Part shown: positions 1 to 5,471 of the stretch, piece by piece
How positions within the stretch are numbered: the first letter of the stretch is position 1
Layout of the letters: every line of letters starts with the position of its first letter
Assembly: GCA_001507935.1 (NCBI GenBank)
Contig: LGET01000113.1
Span: 1-5,471 of the forward strand
Reading direction: 5' to 3'
DNA length: 5,471 nucleotides
Origin: Thermococcales archaeon 44_46
GTDB taxonomy: Archaea; Methanobacteriota_B; Thermococci; Thermococcales; Thermococcaceae
Program-made: the position numbers and the translations under genes
The notes under the pieces: generated by a model
Databases searched by the model: none
What the model saw: the letters and a program-made list of their open reading frames with translations, nothing else
What the model was told of the DNA's origin: nothing

Positions 1-1
1 C

Positions 2-55
2 CGAAAGCCCTCCGATGAAGACGGGAGGCTGGAAGCCTACCCGTTACGAAATTAA
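2..55 (+). CDS. possible C-terminal tail of an upstream gene (partial)
   Basis: The frame beginning at position 2 reads 17 codons and ends at TAA 53-55, with the residues RKPSDEDGRLEAYPLRN. The segment is GC-rich (35 of 60 bases in 1-60), unlike the AT-rich operon that follows. The composition and hydrophilic ending fit the tail of a protein whose body lies left of the window. I do not recognise the family. The GRLEAYPLR ending vaguely recalls tails of archaeal TnpB-like proteins, but this is an impression only. A competing frame (positions 3-80) also reads through this stretch, so at most one of the two is real. Confidence 0.22.
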   Translation, partial: RKPSDEDGRLEAYPLRN

Positions 56-90
56 CGCCCTACACGCACTTTACTGGTAGGCAGAACGGG
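35..90 (+). repeat. two crossing inverted repeats (pseudoknot-like)
   Basis: GCCTACC at 35-41 is the exact reverse complement of GGTAGGC at 76-82, and CCCGTT at 40-45 is the exact reverse complement of AACGGG at 85-90. The left arms share two bases, and the pairs interlock rather than nest, so an RNA copy could form an H-type pseudoknot with one stem shortened. Such structures occur at ends of transposons and in structured RNAs. A 7-base match at this spacing can also arise by chance, so no function is assigned. Confidence 0.25.
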
Positions 91-137
91 CTCCTGAAAG
101 AGATCCAAATCGTGTTTTTGAATACATAAAAGATACT

Positions 138-533
138 GTGCTTCATCCAGAGAAACATCCAGAACACTGGGAGGACTGGCTAAGAGCGGGAAGAAGGAGA
201 TTTTTACTCCTTAACATCATCTACTACATTCAGCATGTTATGGGAAGGGAAGAGGGAGTTACTAGGGAGGATCTTGAGGGATTTTTGGGAGAGCTGTACT
301 ATGTTGATAGAGAGATGTTTTCCAACATAATTAAGCCATGGAAATCCTTGGATGATACTATTAAGGAGCTTCTGGAACAGGGCCTAATCTTGCAGACACC
401 AAAGGGTGCCTATCTCGTGAATGGGGAGAAAATACGAAATGAGGAACATTTGATCTACTGGAGAAGTGTGAAGAGGATATTTGATGAAGTCAATACACAA
501 ATTGGAGGGGATATACAAAATGGAAGAAAATAA
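138..533 (+). CDS. unrecognised winged-helix-like protein, 5'-truncated or broken gene
   Basis: This 131-residue reading starts at GTG 138, the only possible start after the in-frame TAG at 78-80. No ribosome binding site precedes it, and the frame is open and protein-like from position 81 (AERAPERDPNRVFEYIKD), so the true N-terminus is probably missing. Counting from the GTG, a hydrophobic helix lies at about residues 22-34, a VTREDL helix at 41-52, and a probable recognition helix plus wing at 70-96 (LDDTIKELLEQG, then a short beta-like hairpin). That is a winged-helix-like layout, suggesting DNA binding or a protein-interaction module. There is no signal peptide or membrane segment. The last 14 bases overlap the next gene, the coupling expected of an operon member, so it may once have belonged to the restriction locus as a regulator or specificity partner. 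No family is recognised. Beyond the TAG the same frame stays open to the left edge, so a nonsense mutation or an insertion boundary are both possible. Confidence 0.5.
   Translation: MLHPEKHPEHWEDWLRAGRRRFLLLNIIYYIQHVMGREEGVTREDLEGFLGELYYVDREMFSNIIKPWKSLDDTIKELLEQGLILQTPKGAYLVNGEKIRNEEHLIYWRSVKRIFDEVNTQIGGDIQNGRK
504..512 (+). promoter_or_regulatory. ribosome binding site deciding the nuclease start
   Basis: GGAGGGGAT matches the archaeal Shine-Dalgarno sequence GGAGGTGAT with one mismatch and ends 7 bases before ATG 520. This makes ATG 520 the start rather than the in-frame TTG at 481, which lies 13 codons upstream inside the preceding gene and has no comparable site. Confidence 0.8.
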
Positions 534-2217
534 GAATGAAGTGCTGCTTGACAGAGAAGAAAAATATCGTCTACAAGCCATATTAAAAAATAAAAAAGAG
601 AAGGAATGCATGATAGAAGATAATGGAACACTGTATCTCTTTGAATGGCAGGAATACAGGATTATTGGAGAAAAGGCGTTCACATTGAGGATAGGGAATG
701 AGAACCTTGATGCAGAGAAGATTGATGATAATACATACATAGCAACATTTCAGTTCAAGAACTATATTGGTAAGACTAATATCGAGATTCTAGAAGGTAT
801 CAAACCAATCTCTCTTAAATTTGAAAACTTTGAAGTACTCTCAGAGAAAGTTGAAAAAATTTATAAAGACAGAGAAGACATTGTAGGAAAGCATAGAAGG
901 CTATATAAAGCGTTGGTCGAATATATAACGGAGAAATCAATTTCTCTCCCTTTCTCGATCAGTGCCCCTACGGCATTTGAAGTTGAAGAATCCGAAGAGC
1001 CTATAAGTGAGCTCTTTGCATACCACTTTCTCATAAACAATAAAGGGAGAATAATTTCGGCCTATGAAGAAATCACAAGACGTCCTCACAGAAAACTTTT
1101 TGAGAGGGAGGACTGGCTGGACTTCTGGGAAGTAAGTGAAGTTGGTGAGGATACTCTAATTTCAATCATTACTCATCCTAAATACTTGGTAAAAGCAGAA
1201 GCTTCTTCTATTGCAATTGCAAGATACCTAAACAACCATGTTCCTACCAGAGTTATTCAGAAAGTCAAGTACGAAAGCTTTGACACTCATGAGAATAGAT
1301 TTGCCAAGCGCTTTCTCAATGATCTGATAACATGGAATGAGAGAGTTATTAATTCACTTCTAACGTCGTCATCTTTAACAGCGGAACAAAGAGAGAACAT
1401 AATTTCCAAATTAAGCTTTGTCCTTGGTGAGCTAGAATACTATGCCACACGTGATATTTTTGATGATGTGGGCGAAATGGTGATTTTTCCATACACCTCT
1501 CAAGTGCTCCTTAAACGTGAAGGGTACAGAGATTTGCTCCAGCTCTGGCAAGAATTCAGAAGTTATTCACCATTTTTTGGTGAAATGCAAAAAGCCATAG
1601 ATAACAAGGATATTGCCAAGCTCTATGAGTACTGGTGCTTTTTCAAGCTTGTAGAGGAACTTGAAAGTATACTTGGATGGAAGGGTTTGAGATTAGTAAT
1701 TGAACCGACAGGAGAACTTCACGAGAGCGATAGCAAGGAAGAAGTCTATGCTGAATTCAACAATGGTTGGAGGATTTATTATAACAAAAAGTTAACTCCT
1801 AAAAAGTGGAGTTACTCTGTCTCGCTTAGACCTGATTTTTCATTATTTGCCAGGGATCCATCAGAGCAGAAGATGAGCCTTCTAGGAGTTTTCGACGCAA
1901 AATTCAAGTTCGATGTTGTTGATATTAATAAATTCGCAGATGAAGACAAAGGAATGGAAAGAGAGCCCACTCTTCAGAGATGGGCAAAGCTTGAAGACAT
2001 CTACAAGATGCACACATATAAAGACGCTCTAAATGCCAAGTTTGCTGTAGTGTTATATCCGGGAAACAAAAGCGTGTTTTTTGGGACTAACAAAAGATGT
2101 ATTGGAGATTTAGAAAGATGTGAAGGGAAGTTTGATTTAGATAGATTATTGGACAAGAATGGTGTTAAACTTGAGGGAATCGGGTATTTGTCTATGATAC
2201 CGGAGGTGAAAGGATGA
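520..2217 (+). CDS. DUF2357 / PD-(D/E)XK nuclease, McrC-like subunit of a type IV restriction system
   Basis: This 565-residue protein is probably the DNA-cleaving partner of the McrB-like NTPase encoded next. The N-terminal ~120 residues are beta-rich, as in DUF2357 proteins. The mid-region carries the family signature YESFDTHENRF (E258-N259-R260-F261). The C-terminal half is a PD-(D/E)XK nuclease: KLYEYW with E370, P438-D439 in a RPDFSLF strand, then D459-A460-K461 in FDAKFKF, followed by KMHTYKDA (497-503), typical of this nuclease family. P438-D439 and D459-x-K461 give an intact catalytic signature, so the enzyme should be active. ATG 520 is chosen because GGAGGGGAT lies just upstream. 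The gene overlaps the preceding one by 14 bases, and its TGA overlaps the ATG of the next (ATGA). Base composition is AT-rich throughout and AGA/AGG dominates arginine. Known: DUF2357 nucleases pair with McrB-like AAA+ proteins and take the place of McrC. Inferred: cleavage of modified foreign DNA. It has no membrane segment and should be cytoplasmic. Confidence 0.88.
   Translation: MEENKNEVLLDREEKYRLQAILKNKKEKECMIEDNGTLYLFEWQEYRIIGEKAFTLRIGNENLDAEKIDDNTYIATFQFKNYIGKTNIEILEGIKPISLKFENFEVLSEKVEKIYKDREDIVGKHRRLYKALVEYITEKSISLPFSISAPTAFEVEESEEPISELFAYHFLINNKGRIISAYEEITRRPHRKLFEREDWLDFWEVSEVGEDTLISIITHPKYLVKAEASSIAIARYLNNHVPTRVIQKVKYESFDTHENRFAKRFLNDLITWNERVINSLLTSSSLTAEQRENIISKLSFVLGELEYYATRDIFDDVGEMVIFPYTSQVLLKREGYRDLLQLWQEFRSYSPFFGEMQKAIDNKDIAKLYEYWCFFKLVEELESILGWKGLRLVIEPTGELHESDSKEEVYAEFNNGWRIYYNKKLTPKKWSYSVSLRPDFSLFARDPSEQKMSLLGVFDAKFKFDVVDINKFADEDKGMEREPTLQRWAKLEDIYKMHTYKDALNAKFAVVLYPGNKSVFFGTNKRCIGDLERCEGKFDLDRLLDKNGVKLEGIGYLSMIPEVKG
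2202..2209 (+). promoter_or_regulatory. ribosome binding site of the McrB-like gene
   Basis: GGAGGTGA is an exact match to the archaeal Shine-Dalgarno core and ends 4 bases before ATG 2214. It lies within the last codons of the nuclease gene and, with the ATGA overlap, indicates translational coupling of the two subunits. Confidence 0.85.
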
Positions 2218-4679
2218 TAAACCAAAATAAACTTCGAGAGTTAATTAGAGAGTATTGTCGTACAGAGCTTGAAGTGGCAAAAAATGAATGGGCCGATAAA
2301 AACATTAAGGAATTTAGAGAGACTCTTGATAAAATTAAGAGAACTGGTAACTATGAACTTCTGAAAAAGGCTATTAGTTATCTGCATTCCGGGAGAAATG
2401 CTATTAGATTTCACATTAAGGATACATCCGAACTAAAACAGCTCTGGGAGAATTTCCTGAAAGAAATCGTCGAAACTGACCCAGAAGAAATTTTAAAGGA
2501 TATCGATGAACGCTTTGAGAAGTGGGAAGAAATAAAAGGCGTTGGGAAGGGGCTTGTATCTGAAGCTTTAGCTTTTTATTATCCAACTCACTTTAGCCCG
2601 TGGAATAATACTGTTGAATGGTACTTCCAGGAACTTGGGTGGAGAAAGCCAATGAAATATTCAGAAGTTCTTTCCCGCCTTAAAGAGCTAAAGAGCATTT
2701 TTGAAGAAGAATGTGATCATCAGGACATCAACTATGTTATCATAGACCATTTTGGCTGGTGGCTTCAGGTTAAAGTACAAACAAAAAATCTGTCAGAGAA
2801 GCTGGCATCGCTACTAAAACAACTTAAAGCGACCCATAACGATGAGTGGGTCTTAAAAGAGAAAGAATTTAGGGGATATCTTCAGAGAATAAAGGAATTG
2901 GCAAAGAAAGGAGACTCAATTACAGAAGAAGAGTTTAAAGAACTTCTGAATACTGTCAATAAAGTTCATGAGTTGTTGGGTGTGGAGGTATTATGGTTGT
3001 GGGGAAGTGCAAAAGCTTCAGGTGAGGTGGCACGTGACATTTTGTCTAGGCCAGATTTTCAGGAACTAATGCAGGTTGTGGAAGAAATCGATGACATAAA
3101 AGAAGTTGAGATGAATAGCGAGATTCTACAGCTAATTCTCAAAGTAATGGAAGCTCCCCACACCAAAGTATCTACACTAAGCTCATGGATTTTTGTTTTT
3201 AATCCAAAGGTATTCTTTCCCATTCACAGTCATATAATGAGCGGAGAAATTATTGAGAGATTAGAACTGAATAAGTTCTGGGACGTTCAAAAATACTCCA
3301 AAAAGAAACTTAAAAAAGTTACCGAGGAATACCTAAGGTTCCTTAGTGCTTTAAATATTGCTGTCGAGGAAGCTAGTGTTGATGACATGAGTGAGGTAGT
3401 ATTTTATTTTGCAAAGAAAGGACAAAGTGAATCAGTTACACTAAAACAGTATTTCGCTTCAAAAGGCTATCTCTACCCAGAGCATCTAGTTTCCCAGTTC
3501 TACACCGCCCTCAAGACCAAGGGCTTCGTTATCCTTTCAGGCCTCACGGGGACTGGCAAAACGAAAATTGTCCAGGAACTGGCAGAGCTTCTCGACCCTG
3601 AAAAGAAAAATTTCCTCTTCCTCCCGGTTCGCCCGGATTGGAGGGACTCAAAGCAGCTGCTTGGGTACTACAACCCATTAACCGGCGAATATCACAAGAC
3701 CAAGCTACTTGAGTTCATTCTAAAAGCCAAGGAAGACTACGAGAAGAACGGGAGGGGTGCCATGCCCTACTTCGTCCTGCTTGACGAGATGAACCTTGCC
3801 CACGTGGAGTACTATTTCGCCGACTTCCTAAGTGTTCTTGAGAGTGGGAGAGACGAAAAAGGCTTCACTAAGGAGGGAATACCCCTACACGACAGTGATG
3901 AGGTTGAAAAGTTCCTGGAAATCCCCAAAGAGCTTAAACTTCCCCCGAACCTCTACATCGTTGGAACTGTCAACATGGATGAGACAACATACGCCTTCAG
4001 CCCAAAAGTCCTCGACAGGGCTTTCACGATAGAGTTTCACGAGGTGGAGCTTGAGAAGTATCCTCCAGAAGAAAATGCGGATGATGGATCGGCCTATGGG
4101 CTTGTGGTGCCGTTAAGAGAGGCCATTCTGGAGGATCTTCGTGGCAAAGATGACCAGTTCCTTGCCCGCTCGAAAGATGAAATAAACGAGGCTGTCAAAA
4201 AACTGAAGGGTACTGAGTACTGGCAAATCCTCATTGAATTAAACAAAGCTCTCGAGCCTTACGACCTCCACTTTGGATATAGAGTAGTCGACGAAATAGC
4301 TTTGTTCTTCAAAAATGCCAAAGAAAGCCAAGAAAGAGAAATAGTCAAATTTGAGAATGACGATGAAATCTTTGACTTGGCACTTCTCATGAAAGTCCTT
4401 CCAAAGTTCCACGGGAACAGGAAGAAGCTTGAAAAGCCATTGAAGGAGGTTTTAAAGCTTTGTATGAACGAACAGGTCACCATAAAGCTCGATAGAAATG
4501 AAAACAAAATCGAGATTAAATTACCAGACGAGATTGATAAGCTCAGTAGTGATATGATTGTTGCCATACTCAAAGAGTGGGAAACTTACAAGGACAACTT
4601 CCGCTTTAAGCACATGGCTAAAAAAGTCCTCCGCATGCTGAGGCAACTCTATGAGATTGGATTCGCAAGCTTTAGTTAA
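2214..4679 (+). CDS. McrB-like AAA+ NTPase of a type IV restriction system, with duplicated N-terminal module
   Basis: This 821-residue protein is the probable motor and targeting subunit. The AAA+ module spans about residues 425-720. Walker A is GLTGTGKT (443-450). Walker B is YFVLLDEMN with D524-E525. The sensor-1/McrB signature is TVNMDETT (N587, D589), followed by FSPKVLDRAF with R602 as candidate arginine finger. The C-terminal region has LHFGYRVVDE, seen in McrB-like proteins, and ends in a basic helix (VLRMLRQL). Characterised McrB uses GTP; specificity here is not proven. Residues 1-420 hold two related modules (about 24-190 and 210-402). Each opens with a tryptophan and EFR..L..IK and contains a hydrophobic segment before P-x-x-F-x-P (P124-P129 and P331-P336). 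I recognise no known modified-base reader (YTH, EVE, SRA, DUF3578) there. GC content jumps from 30-38% to 50-57% near 3480, at the AAA+ boundary. The ATG overlaps the nuclease stop, and GGAGGTGA precedes it. No stop, frameshift or motif loss is seen, so it should be functional. Confidence 0.9.
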   Translation: MINQNKLRELIREYCRTELEVAKNEWADKNIKEFRETLDKIKRTGNYELLKKAISYLHSGRNAIRFHIKDTSELKQLWENFLKEIVETDPEEILKDIDERFEKWEEIKGVGKGLVSEALAFYYPTHFSPWNNTVEWYFQELGWRKPMKYSEVLSRLKELKSIFEEECDHQDINYVIIDHFGWWLQVKVQTKNLSEKLASLLKQLKATHNDEWVLKEKEFRGYLQRIKELAKKGDSITEEEFKELLNTVNKVHELLGVEVLWLWGSAKASGEVARDILSRPDFQELMQVVEEIDDIKEVEMNSEILQLILKVMEAPHTKVSTLSSWIFVFNPKVFFPIHSHIMSGEIIERLELNKFWDVQKYSKKKLKKVTEEYLRFLSALNIAVEEASVDDMSEVVFYFAKKGQSESVTLKQYFASKGYLYPEHLVSQFYTALKTKGFVILSGLTGTGKTKIVQELAELLDPEKKNFLFLPVRPDWRDSKQLLGYYNPLTGEYHKTKLLEFILKAKEDYEKNGRGAMPYFVLLDEMNLAHVEYYFADFLSVLESGRDEKGFTKEGIPLHDSDEVEKFLEIPKELKLPPNLYIVGTVNMDETTYAFSPKVLDRAFTIEFHEVELEKYPPEENADDGSAYGLVVPLREAILEDLRGKDDQFLARSKDEINEAVKKLKGTEYWQILIELNKALEPYDLHFGYRVVDEIALFFKNAKESQEREIVKFENDDEIFDLALLMKVLPKFHGNRKKLEKPLKEVLKLCMNEQVTIKLDRNENKIEIKLPDEIDKLSSDMIVAILKEWETYKDNFRFKHMAKKVLRMLRQLYEIGFASFS

Positions 4680-4703
4680 TTTTCACTCTTTTTAACTATT
4701 TTT
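4680..4703 (+). terminator. archaeal T-run terminator of the restriction operon
   Basis: Three T-runs follow the stop codon directly: TTTT at 4680-4683, TTTTT at 4689-4693 and TTTTT at 4699-4703. Archaeal RNA polymerase terminates at such oligo-T tracts without needing a hairpin. The position right after TAA 4677-4679 fits the end of the transcript carrying the nuclease and NTPase genes. Confidence 0.65.
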
Positions 4704-4795
4704 GACAGAACTATAATTCTTTAAGTAATTCCTTTAGTTGCGGAGAATAGGAAAAACCACATTAAAACTAATTCAACAACATGAAGGACTTGCCA

Positions 4796-4813
4796 TAGAT
4801 GAATTTTCATCTA
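4796..4813. repeat. near-perfect 18-base palindrome between the operon and moaB
   Basis: TAGATGAA-TT-TTCATCTA consists of two perfect 8-base inverted arms around a 2-base centre. As DNA it has the symmetry of a dimeric regulator's operator; as RNA it would form a 7-pair stem with a 4-base loop. It lies about 130 bases upstream of the moaB start and 120 bases after the McrB-like gene. No matching known Thermococcales operator is recognised. Confidence 0.4.
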
Positions 4814-4900
4814 AGAGGAAATAGGTTATCAATTCTCAGGAATATTGAAATTTAAAGCCTCTCCAAAAGCGAGATTTTCTTGATCTTGATAGGTGGTTTG

Positions 4901-4914
4901 AAAAAAGTTATTAA
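4901..4914 (+). promoter_or_regulatory. candidate BRE/TATA promoter of moaB
   Basis: A purine-rich stretch AAAAAAG (4901-4907, BRE-like) runs into TTATTAA (4908-4914, TATA-like). Transcription starting about 25 bases after the TATA centre would begin near 4936, leaving a leader of about 10 bases that just includes the ribosome binding site. A second AT-rich candidate is TTTAAA at 4851-4856 with GAAA before it, which would give a leader of roughly 65 bases. I favour the closer element but cannot exclude the other. Confidence 0.45.
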
Positions 4915-4935
4915 CCTCTTAGCCGAATGTTAAAT

Positions 4936-4942
4936 GGTGGTG
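4936..4942 (+). promoter_or_regulatory. ribosome binding site of moaB
   Basis: GGTGGTG ends 4 bases before ATG 4947. The GGTG element pairs with the 16S rRNA 3' end and is common in Thermococcales, supporting this ATG as the start. Confidence 0.65.
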
Positions 4943-4946
4943 TAAA

Positions 4947-5456
4947 ATGGGAGTTGAAGAGCACAAAGCCAAAGCACCCAAAAAGTTCAAGTTCGCCGTT
5001 ATAACCGTCAGCGACACCGCAAGCCGCGGAAAGAGGGAAGATCTAAGCGGTTATTATATCATTGAGGAGCTGAAAAAGGAAGGAAATGAAAACGTCTATT
5101 ATGCAGTTGTGCCGGATGAAAAGCTCAAGATAATAAAGGCTGTAATCGAAGCCCTCGAAAAGGCGGATGTTGTAATCACCACTGGAGGAACCGGAATCAC
5201 AAGGAGAGACGTGACGATTGAAGCTTTAAGACCCCTCTTCGATAAAGAGCTTGTTGGCTTTGGGGAAATATTTAGACTAAAAAGCTACGAGGAAGTTGGA
5301 ACCGCTGCGGTTCTAAGTAGGGCAACAGCCGGAATAACAAGGGACAAGGAGAGTAAAGTCGTCTTCTGTCTGCCTGGAAGCTTAAACGCAGTGAAAACAG
5401 CCCTTGAAATTATCAAAAAAGAAGCCTATCACATTCTCAAACATGCGAGGGAGTAG
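4947..5456 (+). CDS. moaB: MoaB/Mog-family molybdopterin adenylyltransferase
   Basis: This 169-residue protein is about the length of E. coli MoaB (170). It activates molybdopterin by transferring AMP from ATP, the step before molybdenum or tungsten is inserted; in Thermococcales the metal is mainly tungsten, for enzymes such as aldehyde ferredoxin oxidoreductases. Visible signatures are the first strand and loop ITVSDTASRG (19-28), the VVPDE loop with D57, the MPT-binding TTGGTG (78-83) followed by RRD with D88 (in line with the catalytic acidic positions of Mog), PLFDKELVGFGEIFR (96-110), and the LPGS turn (142-145). All key motifs are intact. A lysine-rich N-terminal tail of about 13 residues precedes the fold. 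The gene has its own promoter-like element and ribosome binding site, and GC-richer codons than the nuclease gene. It is separated from the restriction operon by T-runs and 267 bases, so it is likely an independently transcribed housekeeping gene. Cytoplasmic. The family is certain; MoaB is chosen over Mog by length and by the archaeal context. Confidence 0.93.
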   Translation: MGVEEHKAKAPKKFKFAVITVSDTASRGKREDLSGYYIIEELKKEGNENVYYAVVPDEKLKIIKAVIEALEKADVVITTGGTGITRRDVTIEALRPLFDKELVGFGEIFRLKSYEEVGTAAVLSRATAGITRDKESKVVFCLPGSLNAVKTALEIIKKEAYHILKHARE

Positions 5457-5461
5457 TTATA

Positions 5462-5471
5462 AGTTATAACT
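5462..5471. repeat. 10-base palindrome at the right edge
   Basis: AGTTATAACT is a perfect palindrome directly after the moaB stop, and AGTTATA also occurs just before it at 5455-5461. The sequence is cut by the window edge. It could be a TATA element of a following gene or just low-complexity AT sequence; nothing further can be said. Confidence 0.2.

Noticed and set aside
14..97. Possible C/D box sRNA (GATGA at 14-18, CTGA at 94-97)
   Set aside because: The box C match is incomplete, the box-to-box distance is longer than usual for archaeal C/D sRNAs, and no clear internal D'/C' pair was found.
481..519. Extension of the nuclease gene to TTG 481, adding 13 residues
   Set aside because: No ribosome binding site precedes TTG 481, and it would deepen the overlap with the previous gene to 53 bases. 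GGAGGGGAT correctly spaced before ATG 520 decides the start.
384..740. Minus-strand open frame of 118 codons
   Set aside because: It is antisense to the first gene and the 5' end of the nuclease gene. Its composition is a complement of AT-rich coding DNA (long Ser/Phe runs), and no family features are visible.
2001..2225. Minus-strand open frame of 74 codons
   Set aside because: It lies opposite the nuclease C-terminus, including the conserved KMHTYKDA motif region, and shows no sign of being a protein.
3832..4032. Plus-strand open frame of 66 codons in another frame
   Set aside because: It lies inside the AAA+ domain between Walker B and the arginine finger of the real gene; it is a shadow frame.
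4259..4573. Minus-strand open frame of 104 codons
   Set aside because: It is antisense to the C-terminal part of the McrB-like gene. The Ser/Phe/Leu-rich content is what the complement of Glu/Lys-rich coding gives.
4738..4824. Short frame from TTG with residues LRRIGKTTLKLIQQ, resembling a Walker A region of archaeal ATPases
   Set aside because: It has only 28 codons, directly preceded by a stop, with no ribosome binding site and no further ATPase motifs in the gap. The GKTT match is short enough to be chance. It might be a relic of a decayed ATPase gene, but the support is too thin to annotate.
4879..4890. Tandem direct repeat CTTGAT-CTTGAT upstream of moaB
   Set aside because: Two 6-base units in AT-rich sequence are expected by chance, and no regulator is known to me for this motif.

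Overview
The window looks like chromosomal DNA of a hyperthermophilic archaeon, most likely of the order Thermococcales (Thermococcus or Pyrococcus type). Support comes from strong GGAGGTG/GGTG ribosome binding sites, T-run (archaeal-type) termination after the operon, a TATA-like element close to the last gene, arginine written mostly as AGA/AGG, and a short MoaB-type molybdopterin adenylyltransferase as found in tungsten-using Thermococcales. The assignment rests on reading, not on a database search.

Layout. Positions 1-137 are a GC-richer left edge with an ambiguous reading. One frame ends like the C-terminus of an unseen upstream gene at 53-55. Another frame runs straight into the next gene but is cut by a TAG at 78-80. 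From 81 to 533 comes the C-terminal part of an unrecognised winged-helix-like protein; its only possible start in the window (GTG at 138) has no ribosome binding site, so the gene looks 5'-truncated or broken. From 520 to 4679 lies a tightly overlapping pair of defence genes. The first is a DUF2357/PD-(D/E)XK nuclease, the McrC-like cutting subunit. The second is a large McrB-like AAA+ NTPase with a long, internally duplicated N-terminal region. The genes overlap by 14 and 4 bases and form one operon ending in T-runs at 4680-4703. A 267-base gap follows, with a near-perfect 18-base palindrome and promoter-like elements, and then moaB (4947-5456), a housekeeping cofactor gene on the same strand.

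Function. The central pair is best read as a two-gene McrBC-like (type IV, modification-dependent) restriction system. The N-terminal region of the NTPase would recognise the target, its AAA+ core would assemble and hydrolyse nucleotide (GTP in characterised McrB), and the DUF2357 protein would cleave. The most unusual points are the tandem duplicated, unrecognised N-terminal module of the McrB-like protein and a sharp rise in GC content exactly where its AAA+ module begins. The latter suggests that the protein was assembled by domain exchange. moaB appears to be an unrelated neighbour bordering this defence locus.
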